Part shown: positions 1 through 5,716 of the stretch, in pieces
Numbering within the stretch: position 1 is the first letter of the stretch
Layout: each line of letters begins with the position of its first letter
Source of the DNA: Streptococcus parasanguinis
GTDB lineage: Bacteria > Bacillota > Bacilli > Lactobacillales > Streptococcaceae
Length of the DNA stretch: 6,988 bases
Assembly (NCBI GenBank): GCA_018377375.1
Contig: JAGZZN010000076.1
Span: 1 to 6,988 of the forward strand
Direction of reading: 5' to 3'
The notes under the pieces: generated by a model
Seen by the model: only the letters and a program-made list of their open reading frames with translations
Told to the model about the DNA's origin: nothing
Databases searched by the model: none
Translations under genes and position numbers: made by a program

Positions 1-100
1 CGCTGATTTCATCAGCTTTTACAGCCCTACTCAACTGTGCGGAGGTGGGACGACGAAATCGAATTCTAACGAATGACCGATTTCTGTCCCACTCTCTTTT
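1..100. repeat. Hairpin-rich intergenic element, probably a dispersed streptococcal repeat
   Basis: The first 100 bases carry no supported gene and hold two inverted repeats. One is GCTGAT-TTC-ATCAGC (2-16) followed by TTTT. The other is a larger one whose arms are GTGGGAC (45-51) and GTCCCAC (86-92), with inner arms GAAATCG (55-61) and CGATTTC (78-84). From memory, this wording resembles an intergenic sequence found at many sites in viridans streptococcal chromosomes; I cannot confirm copy number here. It may continue left of the window. It does not match the BOX or RUP elements as I remember them. Confidence 0.5.
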
Positions 101-103
101 CTT
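45..103 (+). terminator. Possible terminator of the gene upstream of the window
   Basis: The nested hairpin has outer arms 45-51/86-92 and inner arms 55-61/78-84, and the loop can close further through ATTC/GAAT. It is followed by the pyrimidine-rich run TCTCTTTTCTT (93-103). The T-run is interrupted, so termination would be imperfect. The strand is chosen because the T-rich side lies on the + strand. The gene it would serve is outside the window. Confidence 0.45.
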
Positions 104-119
104 ATAGTTTGAAACTATA
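103..119. promoter_or_regulatory. MET-box (MtaR/MetR operator) of the metB-malY operon
   Basis: TATAGTTTGAAACTATA is a perfect 17-base palindrome with 8-base arms around a central G. It matches the streptococcal MET-box consensus TATAGTTT-S-AAACTATA, assigned by comparative genomics to the LysR-type methionine regulator MtaR (also called MetR). It contains the LysR-family T-N11-A signature (T105 to A117). Its centre at 111 lies about 65 bases before the start site expected from the extended -10 at 164-169, the usual position for a LysR activator site. Regulation of the following operon by methionine supply is inferred from this match. Confidence 0.85.
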
Positions 120-127
120 GCTGGGTC

Positions 128-169
128 TTGAAAATGGGAAAACCGCTCTCTTCATAATAGTGATAAAAT
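128..169 (+). promoter_or_regulatory. metB-malY promoter
   Basis: The best candidate is the extended -10 TG-A-TAAAAT (161-169), with no good -35 at 16-18 bases, as expected of an activator-dependent promoter. An alternative is TTGAAA (128-133) with CATAAT (153-158), but its spacing of 19 is long. Transcription would start near 176 (or 165), leaving a leader of about 30-40 bases. The MET-box sits just upstream of either version. Confidence 0.6.
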
Positions 170-206
170 AGTAATCAGTTAGATTGAATGTTTATCGGAG
201 GGCAAT

Positions 207-1304
207 ATGAGTAAAAAACGCAATATCAATACGATTTTGGCACAGGCAGGAATCAAGTCGGATCAAGCAACGGGAGCTTTGACGACTCCTTTGCATTTCT
301 CTACGACTTACCAACACCCAGAATTTGGTCAGTCTACAGGTTTTGACTATACCCGTACGAAAAATCCAACACGCGCAACAGCTGAGAAGACTTTGGCAGC
401 TATCGAAAGTGCAGATTATGCTTTGGCGACAAGCTCTGGAATGTCAGCTATTGTGCTTGCTTTTAGCATTTTCCCAGTTGGTTCAAAAGTCTTAGCCGTT
501 CGTGACCTTTATGGAGGTTCTTTCCGCTGGTTTAACCAACAAGAGCAAGAGGGTCGTTTCTCTTTCACCTATGCCAATACAGAAGAAGAACTGATCCACC
601 ATCTAGATCATGATCCGGTGGATGTCCTCTATATTGAAACACCAACCAATCCATTGATGTTGGAATTTGATATTGCTCATTTAGCTAAATTGGCCCATGC
701 AAAAGGTGCCAAAGTCGTGGTAGACAATACCTTCTATAGCCCGATCTATCAACGTCCGATTGAAGAGGGAGCGGATATTGTTCTTCATTCAGCAACTAAG
801 TACCTAGCTGGTCACAACGATGTCTTGGCTGGTGTTGTCGTGACAAATGAGGCAGACTTGTATGACAAACTCTTTTACAATTTGAATACGACAGGTGCTG
901 TTCTTTCCCCATTTGATAGCTATCTGCTAATCCGTGGTCTCAAGACGCTTTCTATCCGGATGGAGCGCTCCACAGAGAATGCTCGCAAGGTGGTCGAGTT
1001 TTTGAAAACATCGCCTCAGGTCAAAGAAGTCCTCTACACTGGAAAAGGTGGAATGGTCTCCTTTAAAATTCAAGATGAGAAAAAAATTCCTAACTTGTTG
1101 AATTCCCTTCAAGTCTTTACCTTTGCAGAAAGCCTTGGCGGAGTTGAAAGCTTGATCACTTATCCTACCACTCAGACCCATGCGGACATTCCTGCAGAAG
1201 TTCGCCATTCATACGGTTTGACAGATGATCTTCTTCGGTTGTCCATCGGAATCGAAGATGCGGATGATTTGATTGAAGATTTGAAACAAGCATTGGAGGC
1301 TTAA
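207..1304 (+). CDS. metB: Cystathionine gamma-synthase / O-acylhomoserine sulfhydrylase family enzyme
   Basis: This is a cytosolic PLP enzyme of the Cys/Met metabolism family. It most likely joins O-acylhomoserine to cysteine to give cystathionine, with possible direct sulfhydrylation as well. Visible family marks are Y48-T-R50 (phosphate contact), SSGMSA at 76-81, Y102 stacking on the cofactor, D173 in VVDNTF, the Schiff-base lysine K198 in HSATKY, ESLITYPTTQTHA from 314, and R344 in LLRLSIGIE for the substrate carboxylate. It has 365 residues, slightly short for the family. The segment before GKGGMVSF (near 279-286) lacks about 20 residues of the hinge seen in longer relatives, which I recall as typical of the Bacillus MetI-like branch. 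The ATG start follows GGAGG (197-201) by five bases. A MET-box lies upstream and a beta-lyase gene lies one base downstream, which favours a biosynthetic role over cystathionine gamma-lyase. The exact acyl substrate cannot be read from the sequence. Confidence 0.9.
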   Translation: MSKKRNINTILAQAGIKSDQATGALTTPLHFSTTYQHPEFGQSTGFDYTRTKNPTRATAEKTLAAIESADYALATSSGMSAIVLAFSIFPVGSKVLAVRDLYGGSFRWFNQQEQEGRFSFTYANTEEELIHHLDHDPVDVLYIETPTNPLMLEFDIAHLAKLAHAKGAKVVVDNTFYSPIYQRPIEEGADIVLHSATKYLAGHNDVLAGVVVTNEADLYDKLFYNLNTTGAVLSPFDSYLLIRGLKTLSIRMERSTENARKVVEFLKTSPQVKEVLYTGKGGMVSFKIQDEKKIPNLLNSLQVFTFAESLGGVESLITYPTTQTHADIPAEVRHSYGLTDDLLRLSIGIEDADDLIEDLKQALEA

Positions 1305-1305
1305 G

Positions 1306-2469
1306 ATGACCAAATATGATTTCACGACTTTACCGAATCGCTTGACCCACCATACCTACAAGTGGAAAGAAACTGAGACAGATCCAGAAATCATTCCAGC
1401 TTGGATCGCGGACATGGATTTTAATGTCATTCCAGAAGTACGAGAAGCAGTTATCGGCTATGCAGACCAAATGGTCTATGGCTACACCTATGCATCGGAT
1501 AGCCTCTACCAGTCTATCCTTGATTGGGAAAAAGAAGAGCATGGCTATTCCTTTGACAAGGAAGCTGTCGTCTTTATCGAAGGTGTTGTTCCAGCCATTT
1601 CAACAGCTATTCAAGCTTTCACCAAGGAAGGGGATGCTGTCTTAATCAATACGCCGGTCTATCCTCCATTTGCCCGAAGTGTCAAGCTCAATCGTCGAAA
1701 ATTGATCGAAAATTCATTAATTGAAAAGGATGGTCTTTTCCAAATTGATTTTGATCAGCTGGAAAAAGACATTGTGGAGCAAGAGGTTAAACTCTATGTT
1801 TTGTGTAATCCGCACAATCCTGGAGGCCGTGTATGGGATCGTGAAGTCTTGGAAAAAATCGGCCACCTCTGTCAAAAACATGGTGTCCTTCTCGTTTCAG
1901 ATGAGATCCACCAAGATTTGGCCTTGTTTGGCCACCGTCATACCAGCTTTAACACAGTTGATCCCAGCTTTAAAGACTTCAGTTTGATCTTAACCAGTGC
2001 AACCAAGACTTTCAATATTGCAGGAACAAAAAATTCCTATGTGGTCATTGAAAATCCAAAGCTTCGTACGGCTTTTAAACAACGGCAATTGGCCAATAAT
2101 CAACATGAAATCTCAGGATTGGGCTATATTGCAACAGAAGCGGCTTATCGTCACGGCAAACCTTGGTTGACAGAGCTCAAGCAAGTCTTTGAAAAACACA
2201 TTGACTATGTCGTAGATGAATTGCATGAAAAGACCAAAATCCGTGTCATGAAGCCCCAAGGAACCTATCTTCTTTGGTTGGACTTTTCAGCCTATCCTTA
2301 TACCGATGATGAGCTGCATGCTAAAATCCATGACCAAGCCAAATTGATTTTGAACCGTGGAACAGATTTCGGAAAAGAAGGAACCTTGCATGCCCGCCTC
2401 AATGTGGCAGCTCCCTTCACCCTCATTGAAGAAATCACCAAACGCTTGGTGGAAACTTTTCACAAATAA
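1306..2469 (+). CDS. malY: MalY/PatB-type cystathionine beta-lyase (beta C-S lyase)
   Basis: This is a cytosolic PLP enzyme of aminotransferase fold type I in the MalY/PatB group, which splits cystathionine into homocysteine, pyruvate and ammonia. Relatives in oral streptococci also release H2S from cysteine. Marks in its 387 residues are PAWIADMDF (31-39), YGYT (58-61), Y119 in VYPPF, NPHNPGG (168-174), D199 in SDEIH pairing with the pyridine nitrogen, the Schiff-base lysine K234 in SATKTFN, and R364 in HARLN for the substrate carboxylate. Length is normal. The ATG lies one base after the metB stop. Its ribosome site GGAGG (1295-1299) is inside the last metB codons, so the two are very likely co-transcribed and translationally coupled. 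It takes the metB product to the homocysteine step. No terminator follows: the next gene's -35 begins three bases after this stop codon. An aminotransferase label is possible but less likely. The names patB or metC are also used for such genes. Confidence 0.88.
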   Translation: MTKYDFTTLPNRLTHHTYKWKETETDPEIIPAWIADMDFNVIPEVREAVIGYADQMVYGYTYASDSLYQSILDWEKEEHGYSFDKEAVVFIEGVVPAISTAIQAFTKEGDAVLINTPVYPPFARSVKLNRRKLIENSLIEKDGLFQIDFDQLEKDIVEQEVKLYVLCNPHNPGGRVWDREVLEKIGHLCQKHGVLLVSDEIHQDLALFGHRHTSFNTVDPSFKDFSLILTSATKTFNIAGTKNSYVVIENPKLRTAFKQRQLANNQHEISGLGYIATEAAYRHGKPWLTELKQVFEKHIDYVVDELHEKTKIRVMKPQGTYLLWLDFSAYPYTDDELHAKIHDQAKLILNRGTDFGKEGTLHARLNVAAPFTLIEEITKRLVETFHK

Positions 2470-2472
2470 GTG

Positions 2473-2501
2473 TTGACTTTCTGTAAGTGAAGGAGTACAA
2501 T
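2473..2501 (+). promoter_or_regulatory. mgtA promoter
   Basis: The -35 TTGACT (2473-2478) and -10 TACAAT (2496-2501) are exactly 17 bases apart, close to sigma-A consensus. Start is expected around 2508, right at the 5' edge of the M-box RNA, leaving a leader of about 360 bases before mgtA. The -35 begins three bases after the malY stop. Confidence 0.88.
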
Positions 2502-2507
2502 ATACTC

Positions 2508-2660
2508 GAAATACGGTAGGTGAGGCTACCACAAGGATACGGATGACTACCGCAAAGCAGTGGAGACACTACTCGTTGGTCAACAGTTCTGATCGCAAAG
2601 GTCAAGACTAAGTTCATTTCATTGCCTTGTGGAGCTAAAGCTTGGACGGTCAGTTTTTTG
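2508..2660 (+). promoter_or_regulatory. M-box (ykoK leader) magnesium riboswitch
   Basis: The RNA carries the conserved blocks of the M-box family in order. These are GGTAGGTGAGGCT (2515-2527), the AGTG-GAGA-CACT hairpin with a GNRA loop (2559-2570), GGTCAACAG (2578-2586), and GCTAAAGC (2634-2641) near the 3' end. The Bacillus mgtE leader, as I remember it, has TTAGGTGAGGCT, GGGTCAACAG and GTGCTAAAGC in the same order. A closing helix P1 may form between GAAATAC (2508-2514) and GTTTTTT (2653-2659) with one U-U mismatch. In this family Mg2+ binding compacts the aptamer and favours the downstream terminator, so the transporter is expressed only when Mg2+ is low. An intrinsic terminator 36 bases further on and an Mg2+ import ATPase downstream fit that logic. 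It is not the yybP-ykoY (Mn2+) class, whose core blocks are absent. Confidence 0.9.
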
Positions 2661-2695
2661 AGAGTTTTGATTGAAAAATAAATGACGAGTTTCAT

Positions 2696-2728
2696 GAGTC
2701 CTACCGATCGAGGGTAGGACTCTTTTTT
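2696..2728 (+). terminator. Riboswitch-controlled intrinsic terminator
   Basis: GAGTCCTACC (2696-2705) and GGTAGGACTC (2713-2722) form a perfect 10-pair stem with a 7-base loop, followed by TTTTTT (2723-2728). It stands between the M-box and the mgtA coding region, so it is the expression platform. It is also the first good terminator met by transcripts coming through malY. Confidence 0.92.
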
Positions 2729-2751
2729 ATGCCTTACCAAGAAAAGAGAAA

Positions 2752-2863
2752 GGAGAGAGCTATGATACAAATCGACGATCATCCCGAACCGCACCGAACC
2801 AGCCAATCGCTGATTTGTGTCGTAGGGACTCCAAAAGTGATTGGCTCCTGATTGAAAAAGGAG
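2752..2863 (+). promoter_or_regulatory. Structured mgtA leader RNA: candidate pseudoknot plus ribosome-site sequestration
   Basis: Helix S1 pairs 2760-2774 with 2811-2825, 15 consecutive pairs of which three are G-U. It may extend by GGAG (2752-2755) with CUCC (2829-2832) across a small internal loop. Helix S2 pairs AGCCAAUCGC (2801-2810) with GUGAUUGGCU (2837-2846), ten pairs with one G-U. The S2 5' strand lies in the S1 loop and ends exactly where the S1 3' strand begins, giving H-type pseudoknot geometry with coaxial stacking. If not a pseudoknot, S1 and S2 are alternative folds. A third helix pairs CUCCU (2845-2849) with AGGAG (2859-2863), the mgtA ribosome site. S1 buries the start codon, and perhaps the ribosome site, of the 29-codon ORF. 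These pairings are seen in sequence. Their formation and regulatory role are inferred. I do not recognise a known RNA family. Confidence 0.5.
2762..2851 (+). CDS. 29-codon leader ORF upstream of mgtA
   Basis: The ORF has a strong ribosome site AGGAG (2751-2755) six bases before its ATG and lies wholly between the riboswitch terminator and mgtA. The peptide begins MIQIDDHPEPHRT and ends KVIGS; it has no signal peptide or membrane segment and I recognise no family. The cluster of acidic residues and prolines at positions 5-10 (DDHPEP) recalls MgtL of enterobacteria (MEPDPTPLP...), where such residues destabilise the ribosome at low Mg2+ and thereby control mgtA. It stops 18 bases before the mgtA ATG and is in the same frame, so translation of the two could be coupled. 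Its start codon falls inside a predicted 15-pair helix. It could instead be a chance ORF in structured leader RNA; conservation in related genomes would settle this. Confidence 0.5.
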   Translation: MIQIDDHPEPHRTSQSLICVVGTPKVIGS

Positions 2864-2869
2864 ATACTA

Positions 2870-5530
2870 ATGCAAACAAATAAAGAAAGACTCATTGCTG
2901 CTCTTCAAGAACCACTTGAAAGCACCTTTGCCAACTACAAAACCAGTGCCCTTGGTTTGGTTGACGATAAAGTAGAAGAAAACCGTGATATTTATGGCGA
3001 AAATGTCATCACAAAAGGTCAAGAAGATTCCATGATCAAAAAGATCTACGAATCGATCATCAATCCTTTTACGGTGATTTTGTTGGTCATTGCGCTGGTT
3101 TCCTTCATTACTAATGTCTGGCTAGCAAAACCAGGTGAACAGGATCCAACGACCTCCATCATCATTGTGACCTTGGTCTTGATCTCTGGTGGTATCCGCT
3201 TCATTCAAGAATTGCGGAGCGACAAAGCAGCTAGCAACTTATCACGTATGATTGTCAATACAGCGACCGTTCTGCGTGATGGATCGGAACAAGAAATTCC
3301 GATCGATGAAATCGTCGTAGGTGATGTGATCAAACTAAGTGCCGGCGATATGATCCCAGCAGATGTGGTCTTGATTGATTCCCGTGACTTCTTTGTCCAA
3401 CAATCTGGTCTCACGGGGGAAAGTGATGCTGTTGAAAAGGTTTGTCTCAGAAAAGCCGACAGTCAAAATCTAGATAGTCTCTTGGAAAGTGAAAGTTTGG
3501 CCTTTATGGGGACCAATGTCATCTCCGGACGGGCGACAGCCTTGGTCTTGGTCGTGGGAGATGAAACCATGATGGGAGCTATTGAGCAAACCATCAACAC
3601 TTATGACGAACCAACCTCATTTGAGAGAGAAATGAATACCATCTCTTGGCTCTTGATTCGGCTCATGTTAGTGATGGTGCCCATTGTCTTTGTGATCAAT
3701 GGCCTCACAGATGGTGACTGGTTAGAAGCGGGTGTCTTTGCCCTCAGCGTTGGGGTTGGTTTGACTCCGGAAATGCTGCCGATGATTATTACAGCGAGTC
3801 TTGCTAAGGGCTCCATCATTATGGCAAAAGAAAAAGTCGTTATCAAAAAGCTCAATGCCATCCAAGACCTCGGCGCTATCGATATTTTGTGTACTGATAA
3901 GACAGGAACCTTGACCCAAGATGAAATCGTTTTGGAGTATCCGCTTGATATCCATGGCGAGTTGGATCTATCAGTCCTTCGCCGGGCTTACTTGAATTCC
4001 TATTTCCAAACCGGGCTAAAAAATTTGATGGACCGAGCGATTATCAATCGGACCCAGAAAGAAGCCAAGAAACATGAAATTGTTCGCGACCTGGATCAAA
4101 CCTTCCATAAGATTGATGAATTGCCCTTTGATTTTGAACGTCGTCGCATGAGTGTCATTGTCAAAGACGAAGACGGTGTGGTCAGCATGGTGACCAAGGG
4201 TGCCTTGGAAGAAATGCTTTCTGTATCGACTTATGTTGAATACAAAGGTGAGATTAAACGCCTGACAGATGAAGTTCGTCAAGAGGTCCTCGCTGAAGTT
4301 GCTCAGTTAAATGAACAAGGACTTCGTGTTTTGGGTGTTAGCTACAAAACCGATTTGGACGAAAATGACATCTTTAGTGTTGAAGATGAACGAGACATGA
4401 TCCTAACTGGTTACCTTGCCTTTCTTGATCCACCAAAACCTTCTGCAGCTCCAGCGATCAAAGCTCTTGCAGAATATGGGGTAACCACCAAGATCTTAAC
4501 TGGGGACAATGAAAAGGTCACCCAAGCTGTCTGTGAAAAAGTAGGACTAGATGTAGAGCGGATTCTTTTAGGAAGCGAAATCGATACGATGACTGACCAA
4601 GAGTTAGCACAAGTTGTGGAAACAACAACGGTCTTTGCCAAATTATCACCCGATCAAAAAGCGCGGATCATCCTCTGCCTCAAGAATAATGGCCACAAGG
4701 TGGGTTACATGGGAGATGGGATCAACGATGCTCCATCCATGAAGGTCTCAGACGTTGGGATCTCCGTGGATACCGCTGTGGATATCGCCAAGGAAACGGC
4801 AGATGTCATCCTTCTGGATAAGGACTTGATGGTCCTTGAAAAAGGTTTGGTTGAAGGCCGCAAGGTCTATGCCAATATGACCAAGTACATCAAGATGACG
4901 GTCTCTTCTAACTTCGGGAACATCTTTTCTCTGCTCTTCGCCAGCATCTTTTTGCCTTTCCTTCCAATGGCTCCCGTTCATTTGATTGTGCTCAATCTTA
5001 TCTATGATCTTTCTTGTATCGCCCTTCCTTTTGACAATGTCGACAAGGAATTCCTCAAGAAACCTCGTATCTGGGAAGCAAACTCTATCATGCGTTTTAT
5101 GGCCTGGATTGGTCCCATTTCATCTGTATTTGATATTATTACCTACATGCTTCTTTACTTCCTTGTTGTTCCTATGATTTTAGGTCATGGCTACAACCAT
5201 GGAGCAGCAGATGCAGCAGCCTTTATCATGGTGTTCCAAACTGGATGGTTTATCGAATCCATGTGGTCTCAAACCATGGTTATCCATATGTTGCGTTCAC
5301 CAAAACTGCCATTTATCCAAAGTCGTCCAGCCTTCTCAGTCGTGGTGACGACTCTAGCAGCAGCCTTCTTTGTAACCTCCCTTCCATATAGTCCTTTGGC
5401 TTCTATCTTGAAGTTGAGCCAACTAAATGGATTGTACTTTGTTCTATTGTTTGCGATTATCGTCCTTTATATGCTGAGTGTGACGGTTGTCAAACGTATC
5501 TATATTAAGAAGTACAAAGAATGGTTGTAA
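2870..5530 (+). CDS. mgtA: Mg2+-importing P-type ATPase MgtA (P3B type)
   Basis: This is an integral membrane pump that imports Mg2+ at the cost of ATP. Its 886 residues show the full P-type layout. M1-M2 lie near 63-84 and 96-113. The actuator domain has LTGES (181-185). M3 lies near 258-278. M4 carries SVGVGLTPEMLP (293-304), a hallmark of the MgtA/MgtB branch. The phosphorylated D343 is in CTDKTGT. The nucleotide domain has KGALEE (443-448), followed by TGDNEKV (544-550) and the hinge GDGINDAPS (615-623). Six C-terminal helices follow, with NLIYDLSCIALPFDN (709-723) in M6. A PMCA/SERCA-like Ca2+ or Mn2+ exporter such as streptococcal CaxP/PmtA looks different in M4 and M6. I chose ATG 2870 because AAAGGAG (2857-2863) precedes it by six bases. 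An in-frame TTG at 2852, which would add six residues, has no matching ribosome site. Control is by the M-box upstream and probably by the structured leader. A terminator follows, so it is a single-gene unit. Confidence 0.94.
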   Translation: MQTNKERLIAALQEPLESTFANYKTSALGLVDDKVEENRDIYGENVITKGQEDSMIKKIYESIINPFTVILLVIALVSFITNVWLAKPGEQDPTTSIIIVTLVLISGGIRFIQELRSDKAASNLSRMIVNTATVLRDGSEQEIPIDEIVVGDVIKLSAGDMIPADVVLIDSRDFFVQQSGLTGESDAVEKVCLRKADSQNLDSLLESESLAFMGTNVISGRATALVLVVGDETMMGAIEQTINTYDEPTSFEREMNTISWLLIRLMLVMVPIVFVINGLTDGDWLEAGVFALSVGVGLTPEMLPMIITASLAKGSIIMAKEKVVIKKLNAIQDLGAIDILCTDKTGTLTQDEIVLEYPLDIHGELDLSVLRRAYLNSYFQTGLKNLMDRAIINRTQKEAKKHEIVRDLDQTFHKIDELPFDFERRRMSVIVKDEDGVVSMVTKGALEEMLSVSTYVEYKGEIKRLTDEVRQEVLAEVAQLNEQGLRVLGVSYKTDLDENDIFSVEDERDMILTGYLAFLDPPKPSAAPAIKALAEYGVTTKILTGDNEKVTQAVCEKVGLDVERILLGSEIDTMTDQELAQVVETTTVFAKLSPDQKARIILCLKNNGHKVGYMGDGINDAPSMKVSDVGISVDTAVDIAKETADVILLDKDLMVLEKGLVEGRKVYANMTKYIKMTVSSNFGNIFSLLFASIFLPFLPMAPVHLIVLNLIYDLSCIALPFDNVDKEFLKKPRIWEANSIMRFMAWIGPISSVFDIITYMLLYFLVVPMILGHGYNHGAADAAAFIMVFQTGWFIESMWSQTMVIHMLRSPKLPFIQSRPAFSVVVTTLAAAFFVTSLPYSPLASILKLSQLNGLYFVLLFAIIVLYMLSVTVVKRIYIKKYKEWL

Positions 5531-5548
5531 TTGATTGATAGAAAGAGT

Positions 5549-5591
5549 GAGTCCGAACTTAAAAAATTAAGTGTAAGGGCTCTCTTTTTTT
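5549..5591 (+). terminator. mgtA terminator
   Basis: The outer stem pairs GAGTCC (5549-5554) with GGGCTC (5577-5582), including one G-U pair. The inner stem pairs ACTTAA with TTAAGT around AAAA (within 5557-5572). Seven T bases follow at 5585-5591. It lies 18 bases after the mgtA stop and just before the upp promoter. Confidence 0.82.
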
Positions 5592-5609
5592 GGTAAAATT
5601 TGGTATAAT
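5581..5609 (+). promoter_or_regulatory. upp promoter (extended -10)
   Basis: TG-G-TATAAT (5601-5609) is a perfect extended -10. The -35 region at 17 bases is only TCTCTT and overlaps the T-run of the mgtA terminator, so recognition should rest on the TGn motif. Start is expected near 5616, giving an unusually long leader of about 135 bases before upp. Confidence 0.75.
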
Positions 5610-5615
5610 AAGAAG

Positions 5616-5716
5616 AATGTAAAGTTGGAAATGAAGATTTCCATGTGCTGTGAGTATCAAAGAGGGACTGAAAGAAAGAGTAGAGCTTGACTCCGCTTTT
5701 ATCATAGCTCTTTTTT
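5616..5716 (+). promoter_or_regulatory. upp leader with possible transcription attenuator
   Basis: The leader first forms a perfect 7-pair hairpin, TGGAAAT-GAAG-ATTTCCA (5626-5643). Further on, AGAGCT (5682-5687) pairs with AGCTCT (5706-5711), can be extended by TGA/TCA with one bulged T, and is followed by TTTTT (5712-5716). That is a terminator shape inside the 5' leader, 33 bases before upp. AAAGAG at 5659-5664 or 5675-5680 can pair with CTCTTT (5708-5713) and would disrupt it. Pyrimidine-linked attenuation is plausible for upp, but I see no convincing PyrR-binding loop and cannot name the regulator. Confidence 0.45.

Noticed and set aside
2508..2660. yybP-ykoY manganese riboswitch
   Set aside because: Streptococci use that class before a Mn2+/Ca2+ exporter ATPase, but its core blocks are absent here. 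The M-box blocks are present, and the ATPase is of the MgtA type.
2784..2800. Direct repeat CCGAACC-GCA-CCGAACC as a C-rich Rho-entry site
   Set aside because: As far as I recall, streptococci generally lack Rho. The repeat is short and lies in the loop of the proposed leader helix, so it is more simply an unpaired linker.
2435..2806. Minus-strand reading frame of 123 codons across the mgtA leader
   Set aside because: It overlaps the promoter, M-box, terminator and leader structure, which explain the sequence. It has no recognised family, and its composition looks like antisense of structured RNA.
2852..2869. TTG at 2852 as the mgtA start, adding six residues
   Set aside because: The strong AAAGGAG lies downstream of it and six bases before ATG 2870. 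Nothing like a ribosome site is properly spaced before the TTG.
5631..5690. 19-codon ORF in the upp leader (MKISMCCEYQRG...)
   Set aside because: There is no properly spaced ribosome site, and the start lies in a perfect hairpin stem. It is probably incidental, although it ends inside the attenuator stem.
5659..5700. PyrR-binding loop in the upp leader
   Set aside because: The stretch has AGAGGGACTG but not the conserved PyrR hairpin with its AGUCC...GAGGYU-like loop, so I would not assign PyrR control.
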